Shown here in pieces: positions 10,677-20,644 of a stretch of DNA of 37,883 bases (the first letter of the stretch is position 1; each line of letters starts with the position of its first letter). Where the stretch lies: assembly GCA_000969725.1 (NCBI GenBank), contig JXSR01S003775.1; one strand, written 5' to 3'. This stretch comes from Ophiothrix spiculata (lineage: Eukaryota > Echinodermata > Ophiuroidea > Amphilepidida > Ophiotrichidae). Made by a program: the position numbers and the translations under genes. A model generated the notes under the pieces. That model had not been told where the DNA came from. It was given only the letters and a program-made list of their open reading frames with translations, and did no database searches.

Positions 10677-11329
10677 TACACTCTTAGAAGGCCGGGATCA
10701 AATTTTTGATCCTTTTTTGGGATCATTTTATTTTGATCCTTTAAGGATCACTTTTGATCCTTTAAGGATCACTTTTGATCCTTTTACGGATCAATATATA
10801 CAAAAGGATCAAATTCACCAGGATCATTTTTGATCCTTTTTTAGGATCATTTTATTTTGATCCTTTTTGATTACAATATCAAAGTTTTGATCCGTATTTC
10901 TGGATTACTTTGATACGGAGAGGATGAGCTCACATTTTGATACCGCGTTTGGATGCAACATCATGTTTTGTTTCATATTTGAGTACCGTGACCCCATAAC
11001 CGCTACATAGCGGGGAATGTATGGTGTAACATGAATAAATACATTGATTTCATCAGACAGTGCCGTGGTCGAGTGGTTAGAGCATTGGTCTCTAATTACC
11101 AGCAGGTATAAGTGGCGTGGGTTCAAACCCTGCTAGGGTCACTTCAGTGTGATGTTTTTATGCAGATCTTTTTATAAGAAATATTTGATCCTTTTTTCGG
11201 ATCAAAAATTGTGATCCTTTTTATGGGATCATTTTGATCCTTAAAGGATAAGCTCATATTTGATACCTAAAAAGGATCAAAATTGATCCTTTTTGTCTCA
11301 TATTTGATACTTTCTTTATAAGAGTGTAC
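10677..11329. mobile_element. GATC-rich palindromic-repeat MITE, TA target
   Basis: Units 2 and 4 read GCATGTTTTATACAGTAAT or close to it at this point; unit 1 is opened at the TA. The inserted ends are inverted: CACTCTTAGAAGG on the left and CACTCTTATAAAGAAAG in reverse complement on the right. Next to each end is a degenerate array of a palindromic word of the type TTTTGATCCTTTAAGGATCA: about 15 GATC sites within 10690-10895 and 7 more within 11186-11300. Between the arrays lies a tRNA-like sequence (11059-11141). There is no protein-coding capacity. TA target and short inverted ends suggest a Tc1/mariner-related MITE, but the superfamily is uncertain. Confidence 0.78.
11059..11141 (+). tRNA. 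tRNA-like sequence (pseudogene or SINE head)
   Basis: An intact Pol III A box, TGGTCGAGTGG (11066-11076), and B box, GGTTCAAACCC (11120-11130), are spaced as in a tRNA. The D-arm segment TGGTCGAGTGGTTAGAGC is typical. The anticodon stem TTGGT/ACCAG encloses an 8-base loop, CTCTAATT, and about 16 bases of extra arm follow, as in leucine or serine tRNAs. The acceptor stem pairs poorly beyond AGTG/CACT, so a functional tRNA is unlikely. No SINE body follows; it lies inside the GATC-rich element. Confidence 0.45.
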
Positions 11330-11813
11330 AGTAATAAATTAACCACATATAGGAAACAGCAAGTTGGAATAATATTGAAGTATATTAAAAAATCATAACC
11401 TCAACATTTTTTTTTTTTACAATTCACGTATTTATAAATCATAACTTTCTTATAATTGTGCATGTAGTCCTATGCGCGCCTCAACCACCGTGTACTTCAA
11501 CCACCCGATCCATCGTGTTTTTTTTTTTTTTTTTTTCAAATATAAAATCATGAATTAAAACCACGAAAAGTTTGTTTCTTATACATAAAGAGAGTATAAT
11601 TTACCCCTTTCATATGATTTTTGAAAGTAATATGTAACAGATCCATGACATTTTAGGGACCTATTTTTGACACAAGATCAATTGCCTTCGCTTATTCCAT
11701 ATAAAAAAGCAGATTTTTAGGTTACCTGGAGTTATTCCACTTATATCCTTGTGTCATTTTAGAGCGCTGGATAATCACTTTCTTCTATGAAAGTAACAAA
11801 AATGCTAGACAAA

Positions 11814-12484
11814 TGTGATGGCTCACCCCGAAAGGGGGGACTTAATTGCAGATGTTATCAATTTTGATTTTTTCATTTCATTGTTGCAGCATTTTCTAAG
11901 ATTTAAAATGACATCTTAAGCGGTAGTTATACTTCGTCATTTTTGTAGTCATTTTCATTCAGAATTTTTCCCATGGTGATTGATTTTTAAGAATAGAGTA
12001 AACTGTTAATTCTGAATGAGAATTTCATTCTAAATTTTCACATTATGGAGAATGTTATAAATGGAGACTTATTTTTCACCCCATTGCACATTTTAAAGTG
12101 CTTACTGATGGGTAGTATAATGTTTGATATTGATTTTACGGCCTAGATCTATTCATGGTAAGTCAATCTCTTCTTGCAATGATAGTTATGATTAACACAA
12201 TGGTGAAATTGAACATGGGAAAATGTTCATTCAGAATGAAAGTTTACACCATTCTTAAAAACCAATCACTTTGAAAAAATTCTGAATGAAAATGTCTACA
12301 AACTACAAAAATGACGAGGTATATCTACCGCTTTACTTGTTGAAATTGATCAAGGCGATCAAATTTTACAACAGAAAATCTGCTGGAAATTCTTATTATT
12401 TTCTTTATTTTTGTTGCCTATTTTCACCTGTTTCTTTAGAAGATTTCTGTCGCAAAGTCCCCCTTTTCGGGGTGAGTCATCACA
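11814..12484. mobile_element. MITE with long terminal inverted repeats, TGTGATG ends
   Basis: The left end TGTGATGGCTCACCCCGAAA is mirrored by TGTGATGACTCACCCCGAAA in reverse complement on the right, followed on both sides by a G-run and GGACTT. Inverted similarity resumes inside (for example CGTCATTTTTGTAGT and ATTTTCATTCAGAATTTTT), giving arms well over 150 bp with gaps. Units 2 and 4 read ATGCTAGACAAATTTTGTTT without it, so the target duplication is short, apparently AA. An 83-codon plus-strand frame inside it has no family signature. The superfamily is not clear. Confidence 0.8.
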
Positions 12485-13514
12485 AATTTTCTTTTAGAAA
12501 TATGTTAACGTACGTGCATATCAGCATATTGCATTAGACAACGCAGATGAAAAGAGCATGTTGCTTTGTAATGCAATTTGCATACAGTGAAAATCCATTA
12601 GTGATAAGTTGGTATAGTCAAATGGTACTATAAGTATGTGTCTGGCGTCAATTAATAATAGAAAGTGTGCATTAATAGACGAGAGCTATAGTCCAACGTA
12701 AAAACATCACATCAAGTCAAATGCCATCGGCTATCTCAACTCAAAAGTAATGATGCAATGTTGTCAAAATTTCAAACGACGAGACTCTTTTATTAGTTAA
12801 TGGTAAATCCGATAGCCTTGCTTCTATTTATCCAAGTGAACTTAAGTAAGGTAAAATATCAAGTTCTGGTTCACAACATCATATTTGAGGCAACGTGATG
12901 AAAAGCAATGTTTATTTTCCAAGCACAACTTTCTAACTGTCATTCCCATGATTGCTTGTTACTCGAAGACATCAAATCAACTTTTGACGTTTCCCTGTAT
13001 AATTTCCTTAAGATATACACAAGAGACTCTTTGATAGTAAACACGTTTTATAAGTTTTTTCAGCTTTGTGAGACCCATAATATTGTTTACAGCAAGATAT
13101 TCCGGGATTTGAGACTGAATCACTGGCTTCCTTTAGAAAGTGAAACACTTAATCTTTTCTGAGCAATACGTAGTATTGAGTTGTATATAGTCCATCAAGT
13201 GTAGAGCTGATAGATCACTAGTGATGGCAAGATGAACTGATGTTTCAACGAAGCGGATATAATTCTGTCTAGAGGCCTGAAAAGGCTAAAAACTATGGGT
13301 GACATATCCACAATGTTAAACTGCGCAACTTGACTACCCCGAATTCGTTGGAAAAATTTAAATAGAGTGGTTGACCAGTTTGAAAAGTAATTTCTTAATG
13401 AATTAAGATAAACTCCTCAAAAATTGTTGGAAAGTTTTTTAGCCATTTGTTTCTCATTTAGATGACAAACTTTTTAATCTTTAATGCTAAAATGTGTTCG
13501 CTAATATTGGTATT

Positions 13515-14064
13515 GCTTGCTTACTTACTTGCTTAGGTCGGGTCCTGTTCCCGAACGCTGATTGCCCTCCACACACTTCTGTCCAGCATAGCTGTCCTCA
13601 CTTCTGATGCCTCCAGTCCTGTATCTAGTCTGAGTTGGTCTATGTAGGTGAGAGATGGTCTGCCTGTCTTTCTCTTCCCGTGTTTAGGGCTCCAAAATAA
13701 TAGCCCTGAAACGGCTTCATCAGTACTCCTGCAGCAATGTCCAGCAAAGCTTAGCCTTCTTTCCCTGATCTTATCACTTAACTTGGGCAGGTCCCCATAC
13801 ATCTGCTGATTTGTCAGGTGCTGTTTCCAATGAACATTGAAAACAGTTCTGAGGAGTTTGGTGTAGCATCCATCTAAGCTTTTTGAGAGCTTAGGTGTGA
13901 TTGTCCAGGCTTCACAGCCGTAGAGCAGCACAGACTCTACAGTAGCAACAAATAGTCTGTATTTGAATTTTCTGGGTAGGCTAGACTTCCAGATCTTATG
14001 AAGTTTGCCACATGCTCTCCATGCTGCTGCCTTGCGGACTTTTATATCTTTCTCAGAGCTTTCC
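13515..14064 (-). mobile_element. 5'-truncated non-LTR retrotransposon, 3' end
   Basis: An 11-bp target duplication, ATATTGGTATT, flanks it at 13504-13514 and 14065-14075; the unit 2/3 junction near 21700-21712 shows the unoccupied site. The minus-strand frame enters from host sequence at 14064 and runs to TAA at 13533-13535. It reads like the region following the reverse transcriptase catalytic core of LINE ORF2 proteins: LLYGCEAWTITPKL, then a KIRERRLSFAGHCCR segment and a KRKTGRPSLTYIDQLRLD segment. The YGCEAW and GRP-x-x-TYIDQL patterns are characteristic of such tails. The catalytic YxDD part and the endonuclease are absent, so it is dead on arrival. The 3' end finishes in short AAGT/AAGC-type tandem repeats instead of poly(A), as RTE- and CR1-like clades often do. 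The clade is not assigned. Confidence 0.88.
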
Positions 14065-14075
14065 ATATTGGTATT

Positions 14076-14151
14076 AGCTTTAAGGAACAGCCTAATAGTA
14101 GTTAAAGGTTGTTTTTTAATCCAAAAAATATGCTTAATATTAGATAGATAA
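14076..14151 (+). repeat. Inter-unit linker 1 (paralog at 21718-21793)
   Basis: This 76-bp sequence, starting AGCTTTAAKGAACAGCC and containing AGTAGTTAAAGGTTGTTTTT, connects unit 1 to unit 2 and recurs almost unchanged between units 2 and 3. Units 1 and 4 begin with a different flank. The retrotransposon landed at its left edge. Confidence 0.85.
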
Positions 14152-15279
14152 AATTTTCTCACCAATTTGTTTTCAGACGTTTAGATTTATCATTATCACA
14201 AATCTTTTAAATTGACATTCAATCTTTTCATTAAAGAAAGTTCAAAATCTGGTCAATAGCGCATAGTTTCATCGTACTTGCAGATTACGTTTATATGCAA
14301 CAGTATATACCTCAGAGCTTTTATCTACAGGCATTGGTTCAGCATGTAGGATCTGCAAGATCAATTTAATTGGTTTGATTCAAAAACAAAGATTACAAGT
14401 GATGCCAAAAGCCTCAATTGAAGGCGCTGTCACTGTCACTAAATTTAAAATGAGACCCTTTATATGAAACAAAACAGAGCATGTTGATTCTTGGCGGAAT
14501 AAACGTGGTTAACCTTGTTAAATTATATATTTTTAATATATTTGGCAGAAATGTAGGGCAGCATCGTTGCATATTGAATGCTGCACAACCAACAATGACG
14601 TTTAGTGGTTAGTTTCCCACGAGCGGGTCGTTACGATATGAAAATCAAAACCGAGTGTAAAGCTGGTTCTTGCTTGAATAAACGCAGCTGAATTTGGAGA
14701 CATACAACATATATGAAAGGAAAGTACGTTCAATTTGCGAGTAGTCTCACAACGGGTAACATACGTTTGAAAGTAGTTTTAAAATCCGGAAACCGCAATT
14801 CTGATCGATTCGCACTGACACTGACACTAATTTTAACTTGCTGTGTGACTTAAATTTAGTGTATAAATTTCGTTACATTAAGAAAATCATGTGAATTGTA
14901 TTAGCAGTGTAAAATACAATTATTTTATAAACATTTTAATGAAATTGATTAACAGAAATATATGTATCCAACTAAATTCAGTTGAGTATTTTATTACAAC
15001 AAAAATCAGATTATTCTTTTGTTTCAAATCATGTATACATAACATGTGATGAAAACGAATGAAATATTTTACTTTTTTTCACATTTATAACCTGATTAAA
15101 TAGTAAAAGGGTTAATTTTATGAAATGAGTTTTAAAATATTGCAATCATCCTTACAAGATCTGAAAATCTAAAAAAACAAAATTAGAATACGCATCGACA
15201 AAGCAACAAACGATTTGTATTGAAATATTTTTTTAATCAGCCTGATGACCTAATCTGCCGTCAAACAACTCGAACTGCA

Positions 15280-15322
15280 CAATTTATACTGGCTTAAAGG
15301 TGCACAATTTATACTGGCTTAA
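15280..15322 (+). repeat. 25-bp tandem duplication at a MITE border
   Basis: TGCACAATTTATACTGGCTT plus AAAG is present twice in a row immediately before the TTAA-target element. Units 1, 3 and 4 have it once. The first copy is followed by GTGC, the bases that open the related element's end (AGGTGCG), so the duplication could be a by-product of insertion or of partial excision. Confidence 0.75.
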
Positions 15323-16105
15323 AGTTGCGTTTACACTGTGACGTATGGTAATGACGGAGGGTAAATTATTTGCAACTAAAAAGTTGTAACTGAAAGTAAC
15401 GATAGTGTGCGTGGCTAGCAGCTTGTGTGAACGTTAACTGACTTTAACTAACGATGACGGGCGTAAAATTCAAAACTGCAATTCGCAAGTCTACGTTGCT
15501 TGTCGTTACCCCAAATCGTCGTAAAGTTAGTCAACGTGGACTCAATGGGCTATCCACCGCAGATATCAGTAGCTTTCAGTTACAAGTTTTTAAATTTTTG
15601 TGATGACAACAAAATAGTCGTGATGTCGTTTAGATTTCGTTGGCCACTGCAACCCTCAGTTTCTGATGTTTCCATTTAGTTTGGTACCGTTTGAAGTCGT
15701 TTAGAGGTCGTCACAACACCGTTGGTAGTTATTGTCATGTTGACGTTACCACCTGCATAAATACAGAAATACAGGCTTTGATGCCGGTTACGTGACCCGT
15801 AATCAGCCTCCCTTCCTTAATGTATAGCTATTGTCGTTGCAAGCCGTTTAACCACGTTGTTTACAGTTGGACGTCGTCGAGAAGTCGTCACCCAACAGCG
15901 AGCCAAAGTCTAAGTTTGTTAGTAAATGTCCATTCCTTTCCGCAGCCCTTTGTTACTTGTCGTCATAGTGCCGCTGAATGATAGTTGCCATCCGCCAGTA
16001 AATTTTAATTGTTCATCTTCAGTCGTCGCTTGCCGTTCACAATTTTGTAATTTTTGAATACATTATCCTTCATCGATGACAAGTCGTCACAGTGTAAACG
16101 TATCT
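15323..16105. mobile_element. TTAA-target MITE A, rich in GTCGT words
   Basis: TTAA at 15319-15322 and 16106-16109 bracket 783 bp; unit 1 has a single TTAA at 6478-6481. Ends: AGTTGCGTTTACACTGTGACG-like on the left and AGATACGTTTACACTGTGACG-like on the right in reverse complement, sharing CGTTTACACTGTGACG. The interior is related to element 20645-21336, in part directly (15390-15510) and in part inverted (for example TTTCGTTGGCCACTGCAACC here against GGTTGCGGTGGCCAACGAAA there). Both are therefore differently rearranged derivatives of a longer inverted-repeat element. No transposase is present. Confidence 0.82.
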
Positions 16106-16610
16106 TTAAGCATGTTACTAAACGGATAGTTGTATGGCTCATCACAGGCTTCTTTCACCTTTCATGCAGAGAGAGAACTATATTAAATTTAAAAACAATC
16201 CCCGGAGCATTTTGATGAGAAACAAACCTGAACATGTTGATTCTTGACGGATGGTAAACGGGGCTAACCTTGTTAAACTATTCATAGATACTGCATTTGA
16301 ATTTAATGTAAGGCAGTATCGTTATATTGCAAGCTGCACAATCTAGTTAAATTGCAGTTACGGCTTAGACAGAGTTATGTGCTTAATAACAAGCCTTCTT
16401 TATTTAATAATCTAACATGTAGTTACAATGTATTTTCTAATAATAACGGAAATGATGATGAAAAATCATACTTTTTGTATATGATGCCAAACATTGGATG
16501 TTTTTATCACCCCCAACCCATCCCCGTTATTAATTAGAAAATACATTGGAATCAATGTAACAACGAAGATTTGCGGCATCAACTATTTGGTAGATCGTTA
16601 CAAACTAGAT

Positions 16611-17180
16611 CAGGCTTTTTATTGGAACAGAGTATGTATTATGTAACTCGCCGCAAGCGTTACGATTGTCTAAAATACGAAGCAAAATTCCGAGACAAAG
16701 CTTATGATACATACATGTATATTGATTAAAGAACAAATACGTCCCGATAGTAAAATACCGTACGTTCGAAAGTATGTTAGCAACTAACATTCTGAGACTT
16801 TCATAGAACAAGATATGAAAAGTTCAAATATATAAGTGTCAACAATACGTTTCTCTTGCTTGTTGGTGATAGGCTGGTACTTACACAGTCGAGAACAACT
16901 GTTGATAAACAAAATTATAGCTACGGACAGATCTTGAGGCTGTATAGATGTCTGGTCGGAAACACTGACAAATTTGTTATTAAAAGTTATATATGACTAG
17001 TATGTCCTCAATTTTGGTTCATTTCACCGAGTCTACAACTGTCATTAGAAGGTAGACGCAATAATGCTAATACACAAAAATTAGTAAAAATTGTATTTGG
17101 GGGAACGGGTGATGTATTCGAACACATTGCAGAGTATCAAAATTGCAAAAAATCGGAAAAAAAGGATATAGTTTACTATA
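16611..17180 (+). other. Unit 2 segment without gene
   Basis: Ordinary unit sequence aligning with 8465-8970 of unit 1, 23433-23990 of unit 3 and 28559-29100 of unit 4. It carries the conserved words CGCAAGCGTTACGATTG and CGGACAGATCTTGAGGCTGT. No intact reading frame is shared between the copies. Confidence 0.6.
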
Positions 17181-17186
17181 TTATTA

Positions 17187-17326
17187 GTTGTCCCCTGTTT
17201 GTTCATGCAATACGAGAAAATATTAATGGTTTCGGTTCGTATCACACGAGTCTGAAAGCCGAATGTGATACGAACCCAAACCATTAATATTTTTCGTATT
17301 GCATGAGAACAAACAGGGGATAACAA
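17187..17326. mobile_element. Foldback element or large hairpin, 59-62-bp arms
   Basis: Left arm 17187-17245 begins TTGTCCCCTGTTTGTTCATG and ends CGGTTCGTATCAC; right arm 17265-17326 is its near-perfect reverse complement, separated by a 19-base loop. Units 1, 3 and 4 lack it. Together with 17327-17880 and the adjoining palindrome it makes up the 1.35 kb inserted between AGTTTACTATA and GGATGTGTG in unit 2. The sequence on to 17631 repeats GTATC/GATAC words, including a GATACGAGTTTTCGTATC hairpin near 17602-17621, so the element may extend further right. Confidence 0.75.
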
Positions 17327-17631
17327 ATTTATCACTCAGTAAACACAAATGTTGATAGCAAAAATTTGAAAATACTATGAAAAATGCTTGGAAAATTGTT
17401 ATTTTTATATTTTTATAATATTGCAATCAATTTTAGATTAGTAATTTTCCGGGTTTGATTGACAGCTATGCGCATCGTTTCTATCGGCATCGCGTAGGAC
17501 AACGCGTGGCTATTAGTCTCGCACGCACAGCAACTGCGCGCGCTTTGTAATACAGCTATCATGTTCCGAAAGCGATACGAGTTGGTCTGGTGAAAGAGCT
17601 GTATGATACGAGTTTTCGTATCACATAGAGA

Positions 17632-17864
17632 ATTTCGTATCATATAGAACTCTGAAGTTATGATACGATACGGAAATATACTTTTCATGTTTTTAGTTAT
17701 TAACCAATGAAATTTTGTATTTNNNNNNNNNNNNNNNNNNNNNNNNNNNNNNNNNNNNNNNNNNNNNNNNNNATTTCGTATCATATAGAACTCTGAAGTT
17801 ATGATACGATACGGAAATATACTTTTCATGTTTTTAGTTATTAACCAATGAAATTTTGTATTTT
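17632..17864 (+). repeat. Exact 92-bp duplication flanking the assembly gap
   Basis: 17632-17723 and 17773-17864 are identical base for base, from ATTTCGTATCATATAGAACT to ACCAATGAAATTTTGTATTT. They directly abut the run of 49 N on either side. Identical contig ends at a scaffold gap most often mean the two contigs overlap and the gap and one copy do not exist. A real tandem repeat spanning the gap is the alternative. Confidence 0.9.
17724..17772. other. Assembly gap (49 N)
   Basis: Unsequenced or placeholder bases. The flanks are identical (see the 92-bp duplication), so the stated gap length is probably arbitrary. The 138-codon minus-strand frame that crosses it is not interpretable. Confidence 0.97.
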
Positions 17865-17882
17865 TATCTACTGAATGATAAA

Positions 17883-18529
17883 GGTGGTTTCAGACTAGCT
17901 GTCGTTGCGGCACACGACGTTGCGGCACACGACAAAACATTTGCAATTTTGATTGTCGTACTGTAGCACGACACATTTGCATATTGCCGCAAAGGTCTGT
18001 CGCAAGAAAAAATGAATTTATTCCAACTCAAAATATTGTGCCGTTGCGACCATCACGACATGGTAATCGATATATAGGCTAGTCGTGCTTGCCGCAAACA
18101 TTTTCTGATGCGACAAGGTCGAGTTTGCGCACTTTAAATTTTTGCCTGTCGTATGGTCGTGCGACAGCACGACAGGCTAGTCTGAAACCAGCTTTAAGCT
18201 GGTTTCAGACTAGCTTTAAGCTGGTTTCAGACTAGCCTGTCGTGCTGTCGCACGACTATACGACAGGCAAAAATTTAAAGTGCGCAAACTCGACCTTGTC
18301 GCATCAGAAAATGTTTGCGGCAACCACGACAAGCCGATATATCGATTACCCTGTCGTGATGGTCGCAACGACACGATATTTTGAGTTGGAATAAATTCAA
18401 CTTTTCTTGCGACAGACCATTGCGGCAATATGCAAATGTGTCGTGCTACAGCACGACAACTCTAAATTACAAATGTTTGTCGGGTGCCGCAACGTCGTGT
18501 GTCGCAACGACAGCTAGTCTGAAACCACC
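17883..18529. mobile_element. Giant near-perfect palindrome of two inverted MITE copies
   Basis: Two copies of a roughly 300-bp element face each other: arms about 17883-18192 and 18220-18529 are inverted copies with few mismatches. The outer ends read GGTGGTTTCAGACTAGC and its complement. In the centre the 17-bp end GCTGGTTTCAGACTAGC occurs three times (18176-18192 inverted, 18198-18214, 18220-18236), separated by TTTAA each time. The right border is CCACC-TTAA and the left is ATAAA-GGTGG, so a TTAA-like target is plausible. The body is full of GTCGT and GCACGAC words. The left arm has an extra 16-bp repeat (CGTTGCGGCACACGAC) absent from the right arm. If transcribed, the RNA would fold into a hairpin of about 300 bp. 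Confidence 0.88.
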
Positions 18530-19908
18530 TTAAGGATGTGTGCCAAAGGTATGAGAACAGAATCTTGTCAAACAATGCCGTTTTCAATCTCAATTAAAGA
18601 CCGATAAGCTGATAACTTTATCAACTTAATTCAACTCTGTAATTTTGATAATATGTGGTGTTAAAAAGGCAGTATAACCAAGAAGGCAAGAGCATCTTAC
18701 CAAAATCATTAATGAAGGTTTAACTAAAAAAGGGTATGTTTTCAGACTTTATTTGAACAAACTTTTTAGGGTAGGGAAAACATAACAAAATACTTGTTTA
18801 GCATGTTTAGAGTATATGTGAACAAAAGAAAAATATATGTTTAGGATTTATTTTGAATGATTGAGCATGGTGTCCACTTTGCAATGAAAGTGGACGGGCT
18901 CATTGTAAAAATATTCGTGTATGTTGCGTTTACTAAGAGTCTCATGTCGATTATTTTTTCCATGTTAGTATCTTCTCCTTTACTGGTGATAACATTGCAA
19001 TATAAGGTGATTGAAATCCACTAGGAATTGTTCCCCACAAATATAATTTGGGTTTGACTTTGGCTACTATATCCAGAATCGATTGAACTATAAAAATGTG
19101 CTTGCGTGGAAATAGTATTGTCATTGTTGTCATTCACATCCACAGATTCCTCCTTTCATTTTTGCCTTATACTGTAAAGCACTCTAATTTCACGGCATTA
19201 AAATTTAGCGAATTTGGAAACCCTCACTCAAGATATGCATGTTTTATACAGTAATAAATTAACCACGCATAAGAAACAACAAGTTGGAATAATATGTCAA
19301 TATTTTCAGCATTATACTTATTTCATTGAAGTATATTAAAAAATCATAACCCCCAACATTTTACAATTCAAGTATTTATAAATCATAACTTTCTTATAAT
19401 TTAGTCCTTGCGTACCTCAACCACCGTGTACTTCAACCACCCGATCCATCGTGAGGGTTTTTTTTTCAAATATTAACTTCATCAATTAAAACCACGAAAA
19501 GTTTGTTTCTTATACATAAATAGAGTACAATTAACCCCTTTCATATGATACCAAACTTTCACACATACGTAAAGACGTTTTAGCAAAATTGCATGTTTAC
19601 TACCATTTTTGGAAAGTTATATGTAACAGATCCATGACATTTTAGGGACCTATTTTTGACGCAAAATCAATTGTTTTCGCTTATTCCATATAAAAAAGAA
19701 GATTTTTAGATTACCTGGAGTTATTCCACTTATATCCATGCGCCATTTTAGAACGCTAGATAATCACTTTCTATTAAAGAAGCAAAAATGCTAGACAAAT
19801 TTTGTTTTAGAAATGTGTTGGCGTGCATATCAGCATATTGCATTAGACAATGCAGGTGAAATACAAAGAGCATGTTGCTTTATAATGCAATCTGTATAGA
19901 ATAATATA

Positions 19909-20082
19909 CAGTGGAACCCCGAAAACACAAAATCACTGGGGCCAAAGGGTTTAGTTTGGGTTATCAGGATTTTGTGTTATCCAACTGATTTTACATAGGA
20001 AATCAATACTTGGGAACCAATAAACATTTTGTGTTATCAGTGTTTTTGTGTTAACAGATTTTGTGTTAACGAGGTTCAACTG
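19909..20082. mobile_element. Pogo/Tigger-like MITE with CAGTKGAACCYCG ends
   Basis: The 174-bp insertion is present only in unit 2. Ends: CAGTGGAACCCCG on the left and CAGTTGAACCTCG in reverse complement on the right, the terminal sequence familiar from pogo/Tigger-type Tc1/mariner MITEs. The interior repeats TTTTGTGTTA words. The left side is preceded by TA (19907-19908); the right side reads AATTGC, so the TA duplication is not intact there. Unit 4 has GGAATAATAATTTGCATACA at the equivalent site. Confidence 0.8.
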
Positions 20083-20644
20083 AATTGCATACTGTGAAAA
20101 TCCATTAGCGACAAGTTGGTATAGTCAAATGGTACTATTAGTATGTCAATTAATAATAGAAAGTGTGCATAAAAGACGAGAGCTATAAACCAACGTAAAA
20201 ACATCACATCAAGTCAAATGCCATCGGCTATCTAAACTCAAAAGTAATGATGCAATGTTGTCAAAATTTCAATCGACGAGATTCTTTTATTAGTTAATGG
20301 TAAATCCGATAGCCTTGCTTTTATTAATCCAAGTGCACTTAGGTAAGGTAAAAATATCAAGTTTTGGTTCACAACATCAAATCTGAAGCAACTTGATGAA
20401 TAGCAATGTTTATTTTCCAAGCACAACTTTCAAACCGTCATTACCATGATTGCTTGTCACTCGAAGACATCATATCAACTTTTGACGTTTTCCTGTATAA
20501 TTTCCTTAAGATATACACGGGAGACTCTTTGATAGTAAACACGTTTTATGAGGAAGTTATTTTTCCATCTTTGTGAGGCTCATAATATTTTTTACAGCAT
20601 ATTCCGTGATTTTAGACTGAACACTTAATCACTGACTTCCTTTA

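Larger units (their letters stand above)
5314..14151 (+). repeat. Tandem unit 1 of a four-copy non-coding segmental array
   Basis: Starts at AATTTTCTCACCAATTTG, as all units do. Ordered landmarks shared with other units include AATTCCGGAGACATACA, AACGGATAGTTGTACGGCTC, CGCCGCAAGCGTTACGATTG, CTTGAGGCTGTAAAGATGTC, ATCCAGAATCGATTGAACTA, ACTTCAACCACCCGATCCAT and CTAGAGGCCTGAAAAGGCTA. No conserved reading frame runs through the unit; frames in one copy are broken in the others, so it is not a decayed single coding gene that I can recognise. Unit 1 is the longest because it holds several insertions (6989-8458, 8976-9282, 10677-11329, 11814-12484, 13515-14064). Residual unit sequence of more than 300 bases between these insertions holds no gene. 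Confidence 0.9.

Noticed and set aside
10689..10895. GATC cluster considered as a bacterial-type Dam methylation or origin region
   Set aside because: All context is eukaryotic and the sites form part of a palindromic repeat inside a MITE with TA target.
5314..13490. Whole unit considered as a Helitron, Maverick or large autonomous transposon
   Set aside because: No terminal inverted repeat, Helitron-type CTRR hairpin end or any replication, polymerase or integrase coding segment could be found.
14065..14165. N-terminal part (about 33 residues) of the 210-codon minus-strand frame
   Set aside because: This part is unit and linker sequence, also present at 21716-21807 without the retrotransposon; the retroelement frame starts only left of 14065.
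17413..17829. 138-codon minus-strand frame spanning the N gap
   Set aside because: It contains a repeated peptide only because the 92-bp contig end is duplicated, and the gap is unresolved.
18216..18428. 70-codon frame in one arm of the palindrome
   Set aside because: The opposite arm does not keep the frame and the arms are MITE sequence.
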